Assembly (NCBI GenBank): GCA_015064635.1
Contig: SVRV01000004.1
Span: 56,746 to 120,745 of the forward strand
DNA from: Oscillospiraceae bacterium
GTDB taxonomy: Bacteria > Bacillota > Clostridia > Oscillospirales > SIG627
Direction: 5' to 3'
Length of the DNA stretch: 64,000 nucleotides
Position numbers and translations under genes: made by a program. Of the stretch, positions 1 through 7,878 are shown piece by piece. The first letter of the stretch is position 1. Each line of letters opens with the position of its first letter. Below the pieces are notes generated by a model that was given only the letters and a program-made list of their open reading frames with translations, did no database searches and was not told the origin of the DNA.

Positions 1-336
1 GGTATAAATGTGCTTGTTTGGGATGAGGACAAAATACACAGTCATGTAAGCTATGCCCTTCAACAGGTAGCGGGAAGAAATCCTGACAAAGGGGTGTACG
101 TTATCTCGCCATTTTACTGTCACAATGATTACTACGGTAAGAGTGATGCGAACAAATGGCGCAGATGTATCGAGGAAATCGTAAAAGAGACGGCATATCC
201 CAATGTGGAATACATAAACGGACTTGATATTCTGGGAGATGTATCGGGGCTGTCGGGAGACGAGGTGCACCCGAATATTTATGGAATCAACGAAATGGCA
301 ATGAGGCTGACCGACAGAATAAAAGCATTGAAGTGA
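1..336 (+). CDS. SGNH/GDSL-type hydrolase, C-terminal part (cut by window edge)
   Basis: The frame is open at the left edge, so only the last ~111 residues are present. The segment GDEVHPNIYG near the end looks like the Asp-x-x-His block V of SGNH (GDSL) esterases, where Asp and His complete the catalytic triad; the Ser block would lie upstream of the window. SGNH enzymes remove acetyl or other acyl groups from carbohydrates, which fits the downstream GH43/SASA/esterase genes. The stop codon lies inside the terminator stem, so this gene ends its own transcript. Assignment rests on one short motif and could be another SGNH subfamily. Confidence 0.55.
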   Translation, partial: GINVLVWDEDKIHSHVSYALQQVAGRNPDKGVYVISPFYCHNDYYGKSDANKWRRCIEEIVKETAYPNVEYINGLDILGDVSGLSGDEVHPNIYGINEMAMRLTDRIKALK

Positions 337-354
337 AACGCTTCAATGCTTTTT
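321..354 (+). terminator. Intrinsic terminator overlapping the stop codon
   Basis: A 13-bp stem (AAAAGCATTGAAG at 321-333, complement at 341-354) with a short loop runs straight into TTTT. The last four sense codons and the stop codon of the upstream gene form the left arm and loop. Confidence 0.85.
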
Positions 355-363
355 AAATACAGA

Positions 364-391
364 TTGACAAATCGGTTCTATATGATATAAT
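364..391 (+). promoter_or_regulatory. Sigma-A type promoter of the GH43 operon
   Basis: TTGACA at 364-369 and TATAAT at 386-391 with a 16-bp spacer, ~28 bp before the GH43 start codon. No separate operator is evident. Confidence 0.8.
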
Positions 392-418
392 TTATACAGT
401 AAGTTAAAGGAGAGTATC

Positions 419-1279
419 ATGAAAAGAGAAGATATAAGAATAAGAGACCCCTTTGTTTTGCCTTATGACGGCGTTTATTATATGTATAAGTCGGAATACA
501 CCTCCGATAATAAAAATATATGGGTACTGAAAAGCTGTGACCTTGAAAGCTGGAGCGAACCCAAGGTGGTTTATACACTTTCCGAGGATTCATGGGGCTG
601 TGGCGATCTTTGGGCACCCGAGGTGCATTATTATATGGGCAAATACTACATGTTTTTGTCTCTCCTTGGTAAAAACGGCTTGCGCGGTACTGAAATATCC
701 GTGAGCGACACTCCCGACGGAATTTTTGTACCCATTACAAACCGTCCCGCAACACCCGAGAATAAAAGCTGTATTGATGCAAGTCTTTTTGTTGAAAACG
801 GAGTGCCTTACATTACATATTCGGCGGATTGGCCCTTTAACTATGTAGAGGAAAAGGGTTGCTACGTAGGCTCAATATGGGCGGTGGAGATGACTCCCGA
901 TTTGAAGGAAAATGTGGGTGAGCCCTTTTGCCTTTTCTATTCTGACGAGGCAATGAACACTCCCGACTCCTTTGAATATGAGGGGCGTATGGTTACACGC
1001 TACGGCTCGGACGCACCTTTCATACAAAGACTTAAAAGCGGAAAGCTGCTTGTTACCTGGTCACCTATGCCCGACGGAAATTATGTGGTTCTGGGGGCAA
1101 CAGCGGATAGCATCAAGGGCAAGTGGGAGCATTTGAAAAAGCCTGTATTTGACAAAAACGGCGGTCACGCAATGTTCTTCAACGGACTTGACGGAAAGCG
1201 CTATATGGGAATACATTGTCCTGAAAAAAGCCCGATGGAGAGGGCAATGTTTATAGAGTTTGAGGAGGAAATGTTATGA
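419..1279 (+). CDS. Glycoside hydrolase family 43 (beta-xylosidase / arabinofuranosidase type)
   Basis: A 286-residue five-bladed beta-propeller hydrolase. The N-terminal RDPFV motif supplies the catalytic base Asp10; WAPE (65-68) and CIDASLF (Asp120, the pKa-modulating Asp) are typical GH43 blade motifs, and YGSDAPF near 195 occupies the place where the acid-containing segment normally lies. I could not assign the general acid Glu with certainty. There is no signal peptide, so it probably acts in the cytoplasm on imported arabinoxylan-type oligosaccharides. A good GGAG ribosome site precedes the ATG. It overlaps the next gene by 4 bp (ATGA), showing translational coupling with the SASA esterase; the two would deacetylate and cleave substituted xylo-oligosaccharides. 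Exact substrate is unknown. Confidence 0.85.
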   Translation: MKREDIRIRDPFVLPYDGVYYMYKSEYTSDNKNIWVLKSCDLESWSEPKVVYTLSEDSWGCGDLWAPEVHYYMGKYYMFLSLLGKNGLRGTEISVSDTPDGIFVPITNRPATPENKSCIDASLFVENGVPYITYSADWPFNYVEEKGCYVGSIWAVEMTPDLKENVGEPFCLFYSDEAMNTPDSFEYEGRMVTRYGSDAPFIQRLKSGKLLVTWSPMPDGNYVVLGATADSIKGKWEHLKKPVFDKNGGHAMFFNGLDGKRYMGIHCPEKSPMERAMFIEFEEEML

Positions 1280-2028
1280 TGCATTCAATTTTACTTATAG
1301 GTCAGTCAAATATGGCGGGAAGAGGCTTCGTGAGTGAGGTCGAGCCCATTGTCAACGATAAAGTGTTTGTCAACCGCAATGGCAGATGGAGAGGAATGTA
1401 TGTGCCTGTGAATCCCGACAGAGCTTTTTCGGGAATAAATCTTGCTGAAAGCTTTTGTGACCTTTATCAGAAGGAGCATAACGTTGATGTGGGAATCATT
1501 CCCTGCGCCGACGGAGGCACAAATCTTGACCAGTGGCAGGTGGGAGGACTTCTTTTTGACCATGCTTGTTATATGGCATCTCTTGCATCACGCACCTCGA
1601 CCATTGCTGCGGTGCTGTGGCATCAGGGAGAGTCTGACTGTCATGACGGTCTGCAGTTTGTTTATGAGAAGAAATTTACGGTGATAATGAACGAGTTCAG
1701 AAACAGACTCGGACTTCACGACGTTCCGTTTCTGCTTGGAGGATTGGGCGACTATCTCAAGAATTATTCTTCTCCCGACATCGCCCAAAACTATCTCGAG
1801 GTAAATAAACAGCTTCGCAGTGTTGCCGAGCATAATCCGATGACGGGCTTCGTTTCGGCAGAGGGGCTTGGTGCAAATCCCGATAATCTTCATTTCAGCG
1901 CGGCGGCACTCCGTGAATTCGGTGTAAGATATTACAATGAATTTCTGAAGCTGGAGGATAAGAGCAAGATATTTGAGGAAAAGGTTACGGATGACCTTGC
2001 CATAAAAACGAATCTGGAGGCTTTGTAA
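1276..2028 (+). CDS. Sialate O-acetylesterase-like (SASA domain) esterase
   Basis: A 250-residue SGNH-fold esterase of the SASA/DUF303 family. GQSNMAGRG (nucleophile Ser11) starts the protein, WHQGESD (115-121) is the characteristic central block, and NPDNLHFS near 200 carries the Asp/His pair. Family members remove O-acetyl groups from sialic acid or from xylan. There is no export signal. Its start codon overlaps the GH43 stop, and the following alpha/beta hydrolase begins 2 bp after its stop, so the three form a tight deacylation/hydrolysis operon. In this setting acetyl-xylan oligomers are a more likely substrate than sialic acid, since no sialidase or neuraminate genes are nearby. Confidence 0.85.
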   Translation: MMHSILLIGQSNMAGRGFVSEVEPIVNDKVFVNRNGRWRGMYVPVNPDRAFSGINLAESFCDLYQKEHNVDVGIIPCADGGTNLDQWQVGGLLFDHACYMASLASRTSTIAAVLWHQGESDCHDGLQFVYEKKFTVIMNEFRNRLGLHDVPFLLGGLGDYLKNYSSPDIAQNYLEVNKQLRSVAEHNPMTGFVSAEGLGANPDNLHFSAAALREFGVRYYNEFLKLEDKSKIFEEKVTDDLAIKTNLEAL

Positions 2029-2030
2029 TT

Positions 2031-2708
2031 ATGGAAACGAAGATAGAAAAATTCGAGGACATAAATTACGTCATCAGATATCCCAACGGATATGAGGAAG
2101 GGAAGAAGTACCCTGTCATCCTTATGCTTCACGGCTCGGGAACGAGAGGAACAGACCCGAAGATGCTCTTGAAAAATGCGGCATTCACCGTGACGGAGCG
2201 TTGCTTTGAGGATTTCCCTTTTGTGATGGTTGCCCCTCAATGTCATACAAATACCTGGTTTGATATTTTTGAATCTTTGAAAAGATTTGCCGTAATGATT
2301 GCGGAGGAGAGTTATACCGACCGTGAAAGACTTTATCTCATGGGCGTCAGCATGGGGGGATATGGCGCATGGCAGCTTGCCATGAGTTTGCCCGAGCTTT
2401 TTGCGGCTATTGTTCCTATCTGTGGCGGTGGTATGTATTGGAATGCAGCCAGACTTGTAAACGTTCCCGTGTGGGCGTTTCACGGAGGAAGGGACACTAC
2501 AGTATTTCCCGAGGAGTCCCGTAAGATGGTGGACTCTGTAAACCGACACGGCGGCAGTGCCAAGCTCACAATATTCCCCGAAAACGGTCACAATGCATGG
2601 GACGATACATTTTCGAGTAAGGAAGTTTTTGATTGGCTTTTGTCAAACAAAAACAGTAACACAAAGCCAATAGAGGATATTTACAAGGATAGTCTTATAT
2701 ACGGATGA
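2031..2708 (+). CDS. Alpha/beta-hydrolase esterase (feruloyl / acetyl esterase type)
   Basis: A 225-residue alpha/beta hydrolase. The oxyanion segment LMLHGSG (32-38), the nucleophile elbow GVSMGGYG (Ser107), Asp155 in GGRDT and His187 in NGHNAW give a complete triad. The arrangement is that of the PHB-depolymerase/esterase D-like branch, which includes feruloyl and carbohydrate esterases. No signal peptide is present, so it would act on imported oligosaccharides. It follows the SASA esterase with a 2-bp gap. Substrate is inferred only from the operon (substituted hemicellulose). Confidence 0.8.
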   Translation: METKIEKFEDINYVIRYPNGYEEGKKYPVILMLHGSGTRGTDPKMLLKNAAFTVTERCFEDFPFVMVAPQCHTNTWFDIFESLKRFAVMIAEESYTDRERLYLMGVSMGGYGAWQLAMSLPELFAAIVPICGGGMYWNAARLVNVPVWAFHGGRDTTVFPEESRKMVDSVNRHGGSAKLTIFPENGHNAWDDTFSSKEVFDWLLSNKNSNTKPIEDIYKDSLIYG

Positions 2709-2717
2709 GGTGATTGT

Positions 2718-3332
2718 ATGCCATATGATACCAAAAACTACGAATTACCCTCGGATATAGCTCTATGGGTGAGGAAAAACCGCATAAAGAGGATATTGAA
2801 GTATGTTATTGTTGAAGTCTTCTGCCTTTTTATAATGTGGTATTACAAAGAGGAGATATTTCCTTTCTGGCTTACCTTCAGGCAGGGCATATTTTTCACT
2901 GTTTTGGTGCTTGCACCCTTTGCTGTAACAGGAGTTCCGTTCTGCTTTGTGGATAAAAACTGGCACGGTGTGGTGGTTGATGTGGGATATTATACCGAAT
3001 CCCGAATAGGTAACGGAGGAAGTGTAAGATATGCACCCGGTAAGCAGGCAACCGCAAAAAGAGGAATAAACAAAATATACACTGTAGCGGTTACTGCAAA
3101 GAGAGAGGACGGAAGCCTGAAAAAGGTGAAGGTCAACACCTTTGGAGGAGCGATGTCCGAGTATAAAATAGGTGACACCGTAATCCATTTCAAGGGCATA
3201 AAGAATCTTCTTATAATATCAAAGCTGGACGACGGTATGCTTAACTGTGTTGTATGCGGATGCAACAATCCCAAAACAAGAGATGTTTGCTTCGGATGCC
3301 GTCATACACTGCTTAAAGAATACGATAAATAG
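2718..3332 (+). CDS. Hypothetical membrane protein with C-terminal zinc ribbon
   Basis: A 204-residue protein I cannot assign to a named family. Two hydrophobic segments (about residues 28-45 and 53-75) form a membrane hairpin; the middle third is a soluble beta-rich region; the C-terminus has two paired cysteine motifs (CVVCGC and CFGC, about 178-195) of zinc-ribbon type. It starts 9 bp after the esterase stop with a GGTG-type ribosome site and is probably the last gene of the operon. The promoter of the metY leader begins directly after its stop codon. A role in sugar use is not evident. Confidence 0.6.
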   Translation: MPYDTKNYELPSDIALWVRKNRIKRILKYVIVEVFCLFIMWYYKEEIFPFWLTFRQGIFFTVLVLAPFAVTGVPFCFVDKNWHGVVVDVGYYTESRIGNGGSVRYAPGKQATAKRGINKIYTVAVTAKREDGSLKKVKVNTFGGAMSEYKIGDTVIHFKGIKNLLIISKLDDGMLNCVVCGCNNPKTRDVCFGCRHTLLKEYDK

Positions 3333-3361
3333 TTGACAAAAGCGTTTAAATGTGCTAAAAT
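3333..3361 (+). promoter_or_regulatory. Promoter of the metY leader transcript
   Basis: TTGACA (3333-3338), a 17-bp spacer and TAAAAT (3356-3361). It begins on the base after the upstream stop codon, so the met transcript is independent of the hemicellulose operon. Confidence 0.8.
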
Positions 3362-3394
3362 TCACTTAAAGTCAAAATAGGGAGGAAAGATATA

Positions 3395-3466
3395 ATGATG
3401 CGAATGTGTTGCTGTGAAAAGGTGTCTTTTGCTCTCTGTATGCCCTTTTTGGGCAGGAAGATGTAA
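3395..3466 (+). CDS. Cys/Met-rich leader peptide (23 codons) of metY-metA
   Basis: A short frame with a consensus GGAGG site (3381-3385) nine bases before an ATG. It encodes 23 residues beginning MMRMCCCEK and ending LCMPFLGRKM, with four Cys codons (three in a row at codons 5-7, one at 15) and five Met codons, then TAA. Such composition directly upstream of methionine/homocysteine genes is the hallmark of a translational attenuator: ribosomes would stall on Cys (or Met) codons when the charged tRNA is scarce. The stop lies 8 bp before a terminator hairpin. No T-box or SAM-box consensus was seen in the leader. Cys-tract leader peptides before sulfur genes are established in actinobacteria; this one in a Clostridia-like genome is inferred from sequence only. 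Confidence 0.75.
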   Translation: MMRMCCCEKVSFALCMPFLGRKM

Positions 3467-3503
3467 ATTTTTCGCAGAGGGAATTCTCTCTGCTTTTTCT
3501 TTT
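3432..3503 (+). promoter_or_regulatory. Transcription attenuator (alternative antiterminator/terminator) before metY
   Basis: Terminator: GCAGAG (3474-3479) pairs with CTCTGC (3488-3493), extended by a G-U pair, followed by TTTTTCTTTT. Antiterminator: CTCTCTGT (3432-3439), inside leader codons 13-15, can pair with GCAGAGGG (3474-3481) over 8 bp with two G-U pairs, excluding the terminator. A ribosome halted at codons 5-7 would leave 3432-3439 free, allowing read-through into metY. A small local hairpin (TGCCC/GGGCA, 3441-3455) lies between them. Confidence 0.65.
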
Positions 3504-3528
3504 AAAAAATTTTCGGAGGATATGAATT

Positions 3529-4818
3529 ATGGAAAACTACAAAATTGAAACCAAATGTATACAGGCAGGCTATGTTCCCGGTAACGGCGAGCCCAGACAG
3601 ATACCCATCGTGCAGAGCACAACCTTTAAGTATGATACCAGCGAGGATATGGGTAAGCTTTTTGACCTTGAAGCCAGCGGTTATTTCTATACAAGACTTC
3701 AGAACCCCACAAATGATTATGTAGCGGCAAAGCTTGCAGCTCTTGAAGGCGGTACAGCGGGAATGCTCACCTCCTCGGGTCAGGCGGCAAACTTCTATGC
3801 AATTTTCAATATTGCATCCTGCGGTGACCATATCGTTGCGGCTTCCACCATCTACGGCGGAACATTTAACCTCTTCTCTGTTACAATGAAGAGAATGGGC
3901 ATTGAATTTACCTTTGTATCACCCTATTGCACAGACGAAGAGCTTGAGGCGGCATTCCGTCCCAATACAAAGGCTGTTTTCGGTGAGACTATTGCAAATC
4001 CCGCACTTGTTGTTCTCGATATTGAGCGTTTTGCAAATGCCGCACATTCACACGGCGTACCCCTTATTATTGATAATACCTTTGCAACACCCTTCCTTTG
4101 CCGTCCCTTTGAATTCGGGGCGGATATAGTTACTCATTCTACAACAAAGTACCTTGACGGACATGGCTCCGGCGTCGGTGGATGTATTATCGACAGCGGT
4201 AAGTTTGACTGGACAAAGTATCCCGACAAATTCCCCGGACTTTGCACTCCCGACGACAGCTATCATGGAGTGACCTATACCGAGCGATTCGGTCTTGCAG
4301 GTGCATTTATTACAAAGGCGACAGCACAGCTTATGCGTGACTTCGGTTCTATCCAGTCTCCTCAGAATGCTTATCTCTTGAATCTTGGAATAGAGAGCCT
4401 TCACGTAAGAATGGAGCGTCATTGCTACAATGCGCTCAAGGTTGCCGAATTCCTTGAAAAGCATCCCAAGATTTCATGGGTTAAGTACAGCGGACTTCCT
4501 TCCGACAGAGACTATGCTCTTGCTCAGAAGTACCTTCCTCTCGGCTCATGCGGAGTTGTCAGCTTCGGCGTAAAGGGCGGAAGAAGTGCGGCAGAGCTCT
4601 TTATGAAGAATCTTCGCCTTGCAAGTATCGAAACTCACGTTGCCGATGCAAAGACATGTTGTCTCCACCCCGCATCAGCAACTCACCGTCAGATGAACGA
4701 TGCAGAGCTTGAGGCGGCAGGAGTTTCTCCCGACCTTGTAAGACTCTCGGTAGGTATCGAAAACGCAGATGACCTTATCGCAGACCTTGCTCAGGCACTT
4801 GAAAAGGTGGGTGTATAA
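3529..4818 (+). CDS. metY: O-acetylhomoserine sulfhydrylase (aminocarboxypropyltransferase)
   Basis: A 429-residue PLP enzyme of the Cys/Met metabolism family, full length. [22 protein letters not shown] and the PLP-lysine motif [12 protein letters not shown] (Lys207) are diagnostic of MetY. It makes homocysteine from O-acetylhomoserine and sulfide (direct sulfhydrylation) in the cytosol. MetA follows after 2 bp, and its acetyl-specific residues match the substrate needed here. Expression is probably controlled by the Cys/Met leader attenuator directly upstream. Confidence 0.95.
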   Translation: MENYKIETKCIQAGYVPGNGEPRQIPIVQSTTFKYDTSEDMGKLFDLEASGYFYTRLQNPTNDYVAAKLAALEGGTAGMLTSSGQAANFYAIFNIASCGDHIVAASTIYGGTFNLFSVTMKRMGIEFTFVSPYCTDEELEAAFRPNTKAVFGETIANPALVVLDIERFANAAHSHGVPLIIDNTFATPFLCRPFEFGADIVTHSTTKYLDGHGSGVGGCIIDSGKFDWTKYPDKFPGLCTPDDSYHGVTYTERFGLAGAFITKATAQLMRDFGSIQSPQNAYLLNLGIESLHVRMERHCYNALKVAEFLEKHPKISWVKYSGLPSDRDYALAQKYLPLGSCGVVSFGVKGGRSAAELFMKNLRLASIETHVADAKTCCLHPASATHRQMNDAELEAAGVSPDLVRLSVGIENADDLIADLAQALEKVGV

Positions 4819-4820
4819 TA

Positions 4821-5735
4821 ATGCCCATCAGAATACCCAACTCTTTGCCTGCAACGCAGACTCTCATTGACGAGAATATATTTGTTATGACAGAGACAAG
4901 GGCATTGACACAGGACATCCGTCCTTTGCAGATTTTGCTTCTAAATCTCATGCCCACAAAAATCGTAACCGAGACACAGTTTGCAAGACTCCTCGGCAAT
5001 ACTCCCTTACAGGTTGATCTGGAGTTTTTGCAGACGGCAACACATAAGGCTACTCACACCTCGTCAGACCATTTATTGGCTTTCTATAAGGTGTTTGATG
5101 AAATAAAGCATAAAAAATACGACGGAATGATAATAACCGGTGCTCCCGTTGAGCTGATGCCATTTGAGCAGGTGAATTATTGGAAAGAGCTTTGCGAAAT
5201 AATGGAGTGGTCGAAAACTCACGTCACCAGCACCTTCCATATATGCTGGGGTGCTCAGGCAGGACTTTACTATCATTTCGGTATAGACAAAAAGCCGCTT
5301 CCCGAGAAAATGTTCGGTGTATTCCCTCACAAGGTAGTCCATAAGAATGCAATACTATTCCGAGGAGTTGACGATGTGTTCTACGTTCCTCATTCAAGAC
5401 ATACAACAGTTGACATTGAGGACGTAAGAAGGGTTCCCGAGCTGAAAATTCTCACCACCTCGGACAAGGCAGGACTTCATTGCTGTATGACCGAGGGCGG
5501 ACGCCAGATATTCGTGACGGGACATTCCGAATATGACCCCGAAACTCTCAAGAGCGAGTATTTCAGAGACAAGAATCAGGGACTTCCCATAAAGGTACCC
5601 GAAAATTATTTCCCTCACGACGATGATACCCTTGACCCGATTGTCAAGTGGCGTGCTCATGCGAATCTGCTCTTCTCAAACTGGCTTAACTACTTTGTAT
5701 ATCAGACAACCCCATACGACATAAACGAGATATAA
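4821..5735 (+). CDS. metA: Homoserine O-acetyltransferase (MetA family)
   Basis: A 304-residue MetA-family acyltransferase aligned without gaps to the family numbering: Lys47, catalytic Cys142 ([10 protein letters not shown]), His235 and Glu237 (GHSEYD). Residue 111 is Glu (ITGAPVE), the residue known to select acetyl-CoA, whereas succinyl-CoA enzymes have Gly there. So, although often annotated as a succinyltransferase, this protein should make O-acetylhomoserine, the substrate of MetY encoded 2 bp upstream. Transcription ends at the strong hairpin after the gene. Confidence 0.95.
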   Translation: MPIRIPNSLPATQTLIDENIFVMTETRALTQDIRPLQILLLNLMPTKIVTETQFARLLGNTPLQVDLEFLQTATHKATHTSSDHLLAFYKVFDEIKHKKYDGMIITGAPVELMPFEQVNYWKELCEIMEWSKTHVTSTFHICWGAQAGLYYHFGIDKKPLPEKMFGVFPHKVVHKNAILFRGVDDVFYVPHSRHTTVDIEDVRRVPELKILTTSDKAGLHCCMTEGGRQIFVTGHSEYDPETLKSEYFRDKNQGLPIKVPENYFPHDDDTLDPIVKWRAHANLLFSNWLNYFVYQTTPYDINEI

Positions 5736-5741
5736 AAATAA

Positions 5742-5781
5742 ACGCTGTAAAAACCGAAGTTTTTACAGCGTCTTGTTTTTT
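5742..5781. terminator. Bidirectional terminator between metA and the M23 peptidase gene
   Basis: A 13-bp stem (ACGCTGTAAAAAC at 5742-5754 with its complement at 5759-5771) and a CGAA loop. T-rich tracts flank both sides, so it can end both converging transcripts. Confidence 0.85.
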
Positions 5782-5785
5782 AAAA

Positions 5786-7561
5786 TCAATCAAGCGAATA
5801 AAGGAAAAGCTCGGGATCTACTCGCTCTCCTTCGATATATACCTCGAAGTGACAGTGAGGACCTGTGGAATTACCTGTCGAGCCTACAAGTGCTATTTCC
5901 GCACCCTGCGCTACAGTGTCTCCTGTTTCTACAAGAAGCTCGGAGCAGTGTGCATAAAGTGTGATAAGTCCGTCGGGATGACGAATCTTTACGTTGTAAC
6001 CCCATGAACTACTGTAACCTGCATAGATTACATCGCCGGTTGCCGCAGCATATATGGGTGTTCCGGTGGGAGCCGCAAGGTCGAGTCCGTGATGGAAGTC
6101 GCTCTTGCCACGGAGTATTCTGCCTCCGTATCGGCTGGTAACCATGGCTGTCGGAACGGGATTTATCATATATTTTTTCAGTGATTTGTAAGAATTAAGC
6201 TTTTCGGGAAGCGGTCTCGTTCCTACATTTACAACGCAGGTGCGAGGCTCTCTTGTAATGCTTTGCTCAAGGAGCACACGGCTTGTTTCCACGCCGTTTA
6301 TGCTCTTGACCTCGTACACGCTTTCTGCGTATCCGGTCTTTCCGGTGACGGTTATAACTTCCTGACCTATGTAGTAATTGTTGTCATTTACGTACTTGGT
6401 TTCGTAGGGGATAACCTCTTGTACTGTCTCTTTACAGCTAACTTCAAAGTCGAGTACGATTGCATCGCCGTCGGTTTCCTCGAGTGCTGACTCAAGTGCC
6501 TCACGGAGCTCGGGTGTTGCACCCTCAAATGATATTGTGGAAACCTCTGCGGGTTGTGAGAGAAGTGCACGGTAAACTGTTGTTGTCTCTGCCTCTTCCT
6601 CTACGGTATCCTCTATTGAGAACATCGAAAGAAGCTCGGACTCTGTTACCAGCATATCCGGTGAATATTCTCTGTATTTAATATCTATTGCGTTAGCTAT
6701 ACTTCCGTCTTCACCCGTAAGCTTCATACGCTCATTTTTCACGGTATCGAGCACGTTGACAATATCGTCACGGCTGTCCATTACCGCAATAAGCTTCGAG
6801 TCAATGTAGAGTCCGTAGCCTTCAACGGTGAACTCTGATGTATATTCACAAAGCTTTTCGTAAACCTCGTGTGCGTTCATACAGTCATGAGCGTCCGTAT
6901 CCTTGAAGGAATATGAAACCTCGTAGGGGAAGGAAAACGCTTTTCCGATAGCGGAGGAGATCTCCGAATTAAGGCTCTCAATCGCCTGGTCAACGGTTTT
7001 TGCGGAAGCAACCATACCAACCGGCTTGCCGTTTACGGAGAATTCCACAACCGTGGTCTTTTCACTGCTTGAATAAACAGAGGTGAAAAGAAGTGCCGCA
7101 CATGCAAGGGCTGCACATACCGGTGCACCTTTCTTTATAAAGCGTGAAAGATTCTTCAGCGCCAATACACTGTTGTCCGAGAAAAATCCCGAATGGTGTT
7201 TTATTTTCTTTATGCTCTTTGAGAAGGGAGAGAGTATCTTTGCCACTGCCTCAAGAAGCTTTATTGATTTTGATGCCGAAGCAGCTTTTTCGCTGTCCTT
7301 TACGCCTTTGTACCAGCCTGCAGGATGTGCGAACACACCCGAGGTCACATTTTTCTTTTTCATGTGCTTGGCACACAGCTTATCTGTATGGCGAATATAG
7401 AGCGCATTAAAGAAGGAATCAAGTACCGAAAGTCCGCTTGCTTTGAATTCTTTGTAAAGCTCTCCGAAGGCTTGAGCGTCCTTTTTTGTCTTGACAGCGG
7501 TGCTACTGCCGGCTTCTGTCAAGACCTTGCTTGATGATTCTTCAATTGTGTCATGTCCCAT
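5786..7561 (-). CDS. Membrane-anchored M23 peptidoglycan endopeptidase with G5-like domain
   Basis: About 591 residues. The first ~140 are cytoplasmic and Lys-rich, a single membrane span lies near 148-168 (PVCAALACAALLF), then ~200 residues of extracytoplasmic sequence, a G5-like domain (KETVQEVIPYETK to VNVGTRP) and a C-terminal LytM/M23 domain. Zinc ligands are visible as HHGLD and HCHFE, plus a catalytic His in LYAHC. It should cut peptide crossbridges of cell-wall peptidoglycan on the outer side of the membrane. The ATG at 7561 is chosen because AAAGGGG lies 6 bases upstream; a GTG three codons earlier is too close to that site. A possible extended -10 (TGGTAAAAT, 7607-7615) lies upstream. 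Confidence 0.85.
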   Translation of the reverse strand: MGHDTIEESSSKVLTEAGSSTAVKTKKDAQAFGELYKEFKASGLSVLDSFFNALYIRHTDKLCAKHMKKKNVTSGVFAHPAGWYKGVKDSEKAASASKSIKLLEAVAKILSPFSKSIKKIKHHSGFFSDNSVLALKNLSRFIKKGAPVCAALACAALLFTSVYSSSEKTTVVEFSVNGKPVGMVASAKTVDQAIESLNSEISSAIGKAFSFPYEVSYSFKDTDAHDCMNAHEVYEKLCEYTSEFTVEGYGLYIDSKLIAVMDSRDDIVNVLDTVKNERMKLTGEDGSIANAIDIKYREYSPDMLVTESELLSMFSIEDTVEEEAETTTVYRALLSQPAEVSTISFEGATPELREALESALEETDGDAIVLDFEVSCKETVQEVIPYETKYVNDNNYYIGQEVITVTGKTGYAESVYEVKSINGVETSRVLLEQSITREPRTCVVNVGTRPLPEKLNSYKSLKKYMINPVPTAMVTSRYGGRILRGKSDFHHGLDLAAPTGTPIYAAATGDVIYAGYSSSWGYNVKIRHPDGLITLYAHCSELLVETGDTVAQGAEIALVGSTGNSTGPHCHFEVYIEGERVDPELFLYSLD

Positions 7562-7572
7562 CGGTAACACCC

Positions 7573-7836
7573 CTTTCGTTGAATTGCGCTACTATTGAGC
7601 TTGTGTATTTTACCATAAAAATAAAAATAAAGCAAATCTCATTTGTTTCCAGAAACTACCATTTTCGAGCGATTTCTCCAAATAAATTACGAAATACAGT
7701 AACAAAATTACGATAAAAAGTAAAACGTTTGTGAAAAACATCAAAAATAAGAGCTTTTAAAGTCTGTTTGTTGGTGATTTTGCTAAAAAATCTAATTGCA
7801 AAATGGAAGGAGTCAGAAAACCCACGATGTAGTATC
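7573..7836. other. AT-rich intergenic region, promoter of the M23 gene
   Basis: Non-coding gap of about 300 bp. On the minus strand TGG directly followed by TAAAAT (7607-7615) resembles an extended -10 for the M23 gene, with only a weak -35. The rest is A/T-rich without a convincing frame, repeat or RNA structure. Confidence 0.4.
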
Positions 7837-7872
7837 GAAAGAAAATGTCGGGCACAAGATGTTGTGCCCGAC
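7837..7872 (-). terminator. Terminator of the GH13 gene
   Basis: An 11-bp GC-rich stem (GTCGGGCACAA at 7847-7857, complement at 7862-7872) with a 4-base loop; on the minus strand it is followed by ATTTTCTTTC. Confidence 0.8.
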
Positions 7873-7878
7873 TGAATT

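Noticed and set aside
1276..2028. Sialic acid utilisation locus
   Set aside because: SASA-domain esterases also act on xylan; no sialidase, nanA or transporter nearby.
1932..2591. 219-codon minus-strand frame over the esterase gene
   Set aside because: The sense strand carries the complete Ser-Asp-His triad; the antisense frame shows no family features.
3362..3528. T-box or SAM-I riboswitch before metY
   Set aside because: No T-box core GGGTGG or SAM-I aptamer words were found; the leader is too short and contains the Cys/Met peptide instead.
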